Shown piece after piece: positions 60,126 through 64,000 of a stretch of DNA of 64,000 bases. The DNA comes from Micropruina sp. GTDB lineage: Bacteria > Actinomycetota > Actinomycetes > Propionibacteriales > Propionibacteriaceae. Both the position numbers and the translations under genes were made by a program. Position 1 is the first letter of the stretch, and every line of letters starts with the position of its first letter. The notes beneath the pieces are model-generated. The model was not told where the DNA came from. It made no database searches and saw only the letters and a list, made by a program, of their open reading frames with translations. Where the stretch lies: contig JADJVZ010000013.1 in the NCBI GenBank assembly GCA_016716635.1, forward strand, positions 496,001-560,000, written 5' to 3'.

Positions 60126-61053
60126 GGAAGGCTCCGTCGCGGTCGTTATTGCGGCTTTCAATCCGGACGCGACGCTCCTTGGCAACGCGCGGGCCGCCGC
60201 CGCCCAGGCGGTCGGAGTGGTCGTCGTGGACGACGGATCGACGCCGGCCTCCGATGACGTCTTTGCAGCCCTGCTGGCCGACGGCGTGGTGGTGCATCAC
60301 CAACCGAGCAACGCCGGGATTGCCGCCGCGCTGAATGCGGGCGTCGCCGAGGCGCGGGAACGCTGGGCCCCTACCCACATCCTCACCCTCGACCAGGATT
60401 CGACGCTCGCCCCGACCTACGTCCGCCACGCCCTGGACACCTTTCGGGGGGCCACGGCCGCCGGGCTGGAGGTCGGATTCGTGTCCGCCGCCGCCTACGG
60501 TCCGCACGCCACCCCCTCGCGCGGCACCGTCGGCGGATTCACGAGGGCCTTTGATCCGCTGCAGTCAGGGTTCGTGGTGCCGGTTGCCACCCTCGATGCG
60601 GTGGGGATGTTCGACGAAGGCCTGTTCATCGACGGGGTGGATTCTGAGTTCACCGCGCGGGTGCGGGCCGCGGGTCTGGAGGTCCTCGTGGGGACCGGCT
60701 GCCAGCTGGAGCACGCCCTCGGCAAGCGTGAACCCGCCCTGCTGTTCGGACGTCCGCTCCGCCTCTTCGGCAGGCCGATCACGTACAACTATCACTCGCC
60801 AAGCCGGGTCTACTACATCTCGCGCAACGGTGCCACGTTGGCGGCTCGCTACCTACGGACCGATCCGGCGTGGGTGGCCCGGCGCTCCGTGGAAGAACTC
60901 AAGGCGCACACGTTGCGCATTGGGTTGGGGCGGGACAAAACCAAGCTGCTGATGGCAGCGGTGGCCGGCATCGGGGACGCATGGCGGCACCGCACCGGGA
61001 GGTTGACCGACGACCTAGCCCGCAAGCTGTCCGGGGCACGGTCACGTTCTTAG
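60115..61053 (+). CDS. GT2-family glycosyltransferase (rhamnosyltransferase-like)
   Basis: A 312-residue GT2 enzyme: VAVVIAAFNPDATLLGNARAA, VGVVVVDDGSTP, HILTLDQDSTLAPTYVRHAL (DQDS metal site) and FDEGLFIDGVDSEFTARVRAAG. This matches rhamnosyltransferase-type GT2 proteins. The start is GTG 60115 inside the flippase gene. Its stop overlaps that of the convergent RgpF-like gene by four bases. Confidence 0.88.
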   Translation: MAPEEGSVAVVIAAFNPDATLLGNARAAAAQAVGVVVVDDGSTPASDDVFAALLADGVVVHHQPSNAGIAAALNAGVAEARERWAPTHILTLDQDSTLAPTYVRHALDTFRGATAAGLEVGFVSAAAYGPHATPSRGTVGGFTRAFDPLQSGFVVPVATLDAVGMFDEGLFIDGVDSEFTARVRAAGLEVLVGTGCQLEHALGKREPALLFGRPLRLFGRPITYNYHSPSRVYYISRNGATLAARYLRTDPAWVARRSVEELKAHTLRIGLGRDKTKLLMAAVAGIGDAWRHRTGRLTDDLARKLSGARSRS

Positions 61054-61859
61054 CCGTAGGCCCGCGCTGTCCGTTCCAGGTAGGCCCGGACGCCCTCCAT
61101 CGGCTCGGGGTATCGGCGCTCGAGTTCGCTGAGTAGTGCCGGCGTTCCCAGCTGGAAAGGATCGAAGCGAAGCGCGGAGATCTTCACCACCGGAAGGTGC
61201 CCGTTGAGGGCCGCGTCGGCCAACACCATGGTGGGATTCCACTGGCCAACGACGGCACGCGGATTGTGCCGACCATGCCGCCACCCGCGCAGTTGTGCCC
61301 GGGTGAGCTCGGCCGCGTTGGGATGAAAAGCCACGTCGAACCGGTGGCCAGCCCGCGTGAGGGTCCTGGAAAGCCCGATTTCGTTGTCGACGATCGTTTG
61401 GCGACGATCCGCAAGCTTGACGGCCGGCCAATGCTCAGCGAACAGCGGATCGCGGGTCACGGCGCCGCGGAAACACAAGAAGTAGCTTTGGACGTGCGGC
61501 GCGATTTCGCGGCTGGCGGTGATGCCCCAGAAGGCGGCCGCCGGGTCAATGCGGTCCTCGATGCGGGCCAAGGGCCGCAACAGGACGAACGTGTCGTTGG
61601 TCAAGATGACCTCATCGAACTCGTGGGCCGGATGCTCACCTAAGACCAGCTGGTGTCCGAGCATGTCGAGCCCGACATTCTCGCGTTCGATGAGCTGGCC
61701 CCGCTCCCGCACCCACCCCGCGGCCTCAGGCGTCAACGGATGGGTTGCCGTTGCGACCAGCGTGGTGCCGGGCCCCGCCAGCTCGTCGATCGTCCGCCGC
61801 GCGAAGGGCGCCACCATGCCATCGGGGTCGTACAAGGCAACGGAAACAAGCCGTTTCAT
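61050..61859 (-). CDS. Rhamnan synthesis F (RgpF)-like protein
   Basis: A 269-residue protein with RgpF-type segments: RLVSVALYDPDGMVAPFARR, HEFDEVILTNDTFVLLRPLARIEDRI, HVQSYFLCFRGAVTRDPLFAEHW and DNEIGLSRTLTRAGHRFDVAFH. RgpF relatives are implicated in rhamnose-rich glycan assembly. Start ATG 61859, 18 bases after the stop of the larger GT2 gene on the same strand, likely one operon. Confidence 0.8.
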   Translation of the reverse strand: MKRLVSVALYDPDGMVAPFARRTIDELAGPGTTLVATATHPLTPEAAGWVRERGQLIERENVGLDMLGHQLVLGEHPAHEFDEVILTNDTFVLLRPLARIEDRIDPAAAFWGITASREIAPHVQSYFLCFRGAVTRDPLFAEHWPAVKLADRRQTIVDNEIGLSRTLTRAGHRFDVAFHPNAAELTRAQLRGWRHGRHNPRAVVGQWNPTMVLADAALNGHLPVVKISALRFDPFQLGTPALLSELERRYPEPMEGVRAYLERTARAYG

Positions 61860-61877
61860 GAGGGCACCCGCGGGTTT

Positions 61878-63734
61878 CTAGGCGGTGCCGACCGGGGGCA
61901 AGACATCGTAGAAGGCGGTGGTCTTGTCCAACGCCGCGTTGAGGTGCGGATCGTGCTCGATGTAGGCGGCCCAGCGTTCGCGGAAGAGCGCCCTGGCTGC
62001 TTCCACCTCGTCGAGGTTGCGGTTGGTCTTGCCCTCGGGACGCCCGAGGCTCAACGACTCGTGGTGGAGCAACCGGACAAACGGCAGGTACACGTTGACG
62101 TAGCCACGCTCCATCAACCGCAGGCACAGATCGACGTCGTTGTACGTGACGGCGAACTCCTCAGCGAAGCCACCCATCTGCGTGAACAACTCCTTGCGGA
62201 TCGCCAGGCAGGCCCCCGTGACCGCGCTCATGTTGTGACGCGTGTAGAGCATCAGGTGCTGGGTGCGGGTCGCCCGGTCAAAGAGGCGCAACCGCTGCAG
62301 CGCGTTCGCGGCCAGACCACCGAGTCCAACCCCTACGCCCGCGTGCTGGATGAGCTCCCGATCGGGGTACAACAACAGGGCGCCGACGGCACCCACTTCG
62401 GGTCGCTGGGCGTCGCCGGTGAGGGTTTCCAGCCAGCTGGCGTGCAGCACCTCGGTGTCGTTGTTGAGCATGACGAGTATCTCGCCGCGTGCCTGCTCAG
62501 CGCCGAAGTTGCAGGCGCGGGAGTAGCTGAAGGGGGTTTCGGGCCAGTCGACGATCCGGACCTTGGGCTCATTGCGGCGCAGCCACGCGTACCAGCGATG
62601 AACCGCCCGCTCGGTGGATCCGGTGTCTACCAACACGATCTCGAAGTTGGTGTACGTGGTGATGCGCAGAATCGAGTCGACGCAGCGCTTCACCACCGCG
62701 TATTGGTCCTTGGTGGGGATGACGATCGACACCAACGGGCGTCCCTGAACGGGGTACCGCACCTGCCAGTACCCGGGAAAATCGGGGTCCTGGTTGACGG
62801 TGGCGTCCGGACGTCCGCGCCGAGCCAAGTCATCGCTCAGAACTCGTCGCTGCGCCTCAATGACGTAGGGCTTGGAATCGGTGCTTTGGGCCGTTGACTC
62901 ACTGTGCACACGCCAGCTGTAGAGCAGCTTGGGGACGTGCCGGAACCGGTCCGTCACGCTGGCCAGGCGCATCATCAGATCCCAGTCTTGGGCGCCGTTG
63001 GCTTCATCACGAAGGCCGCCAACTTCCCGAATCCGGGAGGCGCGCACCACCGTGAAGTGGGTGATGTAGTTCACGCTGTGCAAGAAGTCGGGGTTCCAAT
63101 CGGGCTTGAACCACCCCCCGTAGTGATGCTGCCGATCTTCGTCGACGAAGTCCTCATCGGTGTAAACCACGTCCGTGTCGGGCGCGTCCAAAATCACTTT
63201 CGCCACATGGAACAGGGCATCGGGTGCCAGCACATCATCGTGGTCGACGAAGCCGATCCACTCATGCTGAGCCCGCTCGATGCCGACGTTGGTGGCCCCG
63301 GCGATCATCTTGTTCTCGGCCAAGTTCACCGCCACGATGCGGGGGTCCTTGGCGGCGTACTCGGCAACGACGCTGCGCACGGACTCGTCGGGGGAGCAGT
63401 CGTCCACCACGATCGCTTCCCAGAACGGGTAGATCTGCGTCCGGATCGAGTCGAGAGCCTCACGCAGGAACTGCGGATCAGTGTTGTAGGTGGGGATCAC
63501 CAGCGAGATGGCGGGCGGATCGACCCAGGTTGCGATCTCCTCTGTTTCGCGGAGCAGGGTCACCGCATCGGCGCCCTTGAGCGCCCGGTACACCAGGAGG
63601 CTGTCGGGCGGCAGGGGCGGCACAAGCATCTGGCCCAGCGTGCGCAACCGGGCCTTGGTCTTGGGCGCGCGGGAGAGGGCGGCTTTGCCCATGCCTAGTG
63701 AGGCTTTGGCGATGTTGGCCAGCCTGTCGCTCAT
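61878..63734 (-). CDS. Two-domain GT2 glycosyltransferase
   Basis: A 618-residue protein with two GT2 domains. First: ISLVIPTYNTDPQFLREALDSI, EAIVVDDCSPDESV and DHDDVLAPDALF. Second: SIVIPTKDQYAVVKRCVDSIL, EIVLVDTGSTE and LVMLNNDTEVLHASWLETL, with VTYNDVDLCLRLMERG. Both keep the metal motif, unlike the first GT2 of the locus. GGAAGG supports ATG 63734 over the GTG three codons earlier. Confidence 0.87.
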   Translation of the reverse strand: MSDRLANIAKASLGMGKAALSRAPKTKARLRTLGQMLVPPLPPDSLLVYRALKGADAVTLLRETEEIATWVDPPAISLVIPTYNTDPQFLREALDSIRTQIYPFWEAIVVDDCSPDESVRSVVAEYAAKDPRIVAVNLAENKMIAGATNVGIERAQHEWIGFVDHDDVLAPDALFHVAKVILDAPDTDVVYTDEDFVDEDRQHHYGGWFKPDWNPDFLHSVNYITHFTVVRASRIREVGGLRDEANGAQDWDLMMRLASVTDRFRHVPKLLYSWRVHSESTAQSTDSKPYVIEAQRRVLSDDLARRGRPDATVNQDPDFPGYWQVRYPVQGRPLVSIVIPTKDQYAVVKRCVDSILRITTYTNFEIVLVDTGSTERAVHRWYAWLRRNEPKVRIVDWPETPFSYSRACNFGAEQARGEILVMLNNDTEVLHASWLETLTGDAQRPEVGAVGALLLYPDRELIQHAGVGVGLGGLAANALQRLRLFDRATRTQHLMLYTRHNMSAVTGACLAIRKELFTQMGGFAEEFAVTYNDVDLCLRLMERGYVNVYLPFVRLLHHESLSLGRPEGKTNRNLDEVEAARALFRERWAAYIEHDPHLNAALDKTTAFYDVLPPVGTA

Positions 63735-63812
63735 GCTTTGCACCTTCCGGCAGCGGGATTGGGCCGCACCGTCGTCATCATAGTGGCGGGCTCCCTGGCC
63801 CCTTGGTCGGCC

Positions 63813-64000
63813 TCAGGAACGGCGTTCGGCCGCCAACCGCTCGTAGATGTCCATCAGCGCGCCAGACTGACGCTCGATCGTCCATTGAGCCGCCATTTCC
63901 TTGGAGCGGGCGCTGGCTCGCTCTTTGAATTCTGGATCCTCGAGCTTGTGCAGCATCGACATGATTCCTGCCGCCAAGGAGGAGGGGGTCGGTTTCGCCA
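63813..64000 (-). CDS. Glycosyltransferase C-terminus (start outside window)
   Basis: The last 62 codons of a minus-strand gene reading from the right edge: SSLAAGIMSMLHKLEDPEFKE, then EMAAQWTIERQSGALMDIYERL, stop at 63813-63815. The helices and the W-T-I-E... Y-E-R-L tail fit the end of a GT4 glycosyltransferase. The catalytic parts are outside, so the family call is tentative. Confidence 0.55.
   Translation of the reverse strand, partial: AKPTPSSLAAGIMSMLHKLEDPEFKERASARSKEMAAQWTIERQSGALMDIYERLAAERRS

Overview
The window is GC-rich DNA with GTG and TTG starts, four-base start/stop overlaps and families typical of Actinomycetota: WYL regulators, a mycothiol-type TIGR03086 protein, CsoR, a DUF348/G5 wall protein and DUF2304/DUF2142 membrane proteins. 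I infer a high-GC actinobacterium. A propionibacterial lineage is plausible from the gene mix but not proven.

Bases 1-23,400 are a mosaic of small accessory modules. It holds metabolic and DNA-repair genes (N5-(carboxyethyl)ornithine synthase-like enzyme, rhodanese, 3-methyladenine glycosylase, arginase-family enzyme, MDR oxidoreductases, VOC proteins) and a three-gene operon for a circularly permuted ATP-grasp enzyme, an alpha-E protein and a transglutaminase-like protein (4.9-8.3 kb). TetR, WYL and MerR regulators are dense here, and several have a clear palindromic operator beside their start. Three families of intergenic palindromes are scattered through it. Two genes are damaged: an epimerase-like pseudogene (16.6-17.2 kb) and a frameshifted VOC gene (22.6-23.3 kb).

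Bases 23,658-25,030 are an IS3-family insertion sequence with terminal inverted repeats and a 3-bp target duplication; the start of its orfB looks disrupted. A small SANT/Myb-like HTH gene, dnaB, and a copper module (csoR, copZ, copA) follow. The csoR promoter carries a CsoR-type operator between its -35 and -10 boxes. A secreted DUF348/G5/double-psi-beta-barrel protein comes next.

From about 32 kb to the end lies a large cell-surface polysaccharide locus. It encodes at least nine glycosyltransferase proteins (one with two intact GT4 domains around a degenerate one, one GT2-GT4 fusion), an ABC-2 permease and ATPase with a C-terminal carbohydrate-binding domain (Wzm/Wzt type), two tandem GDP-mannose 4,6-dehydratase-like genes, and a methyltransferase fused to a coiled coil and five short repeats. 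It also has a Wzx-like flippase, DUF2304/DUF2142 and other polytopic membrane proteins, an RgpF-like protein and a secreted CotH-kinase protein with surface repeats. Multi-domain GT4 polymerase, coiled-coil methyltransferase, Wzt with a binding domain and GDP-deoxyhexose genes together resemble, by analogy only, the WbdA/WbdD/Wzm/Wzt logic of chain-length-controlled O-polysaccharide export in Gram-negative bacteria. That is the most interesting system hypothesis here.
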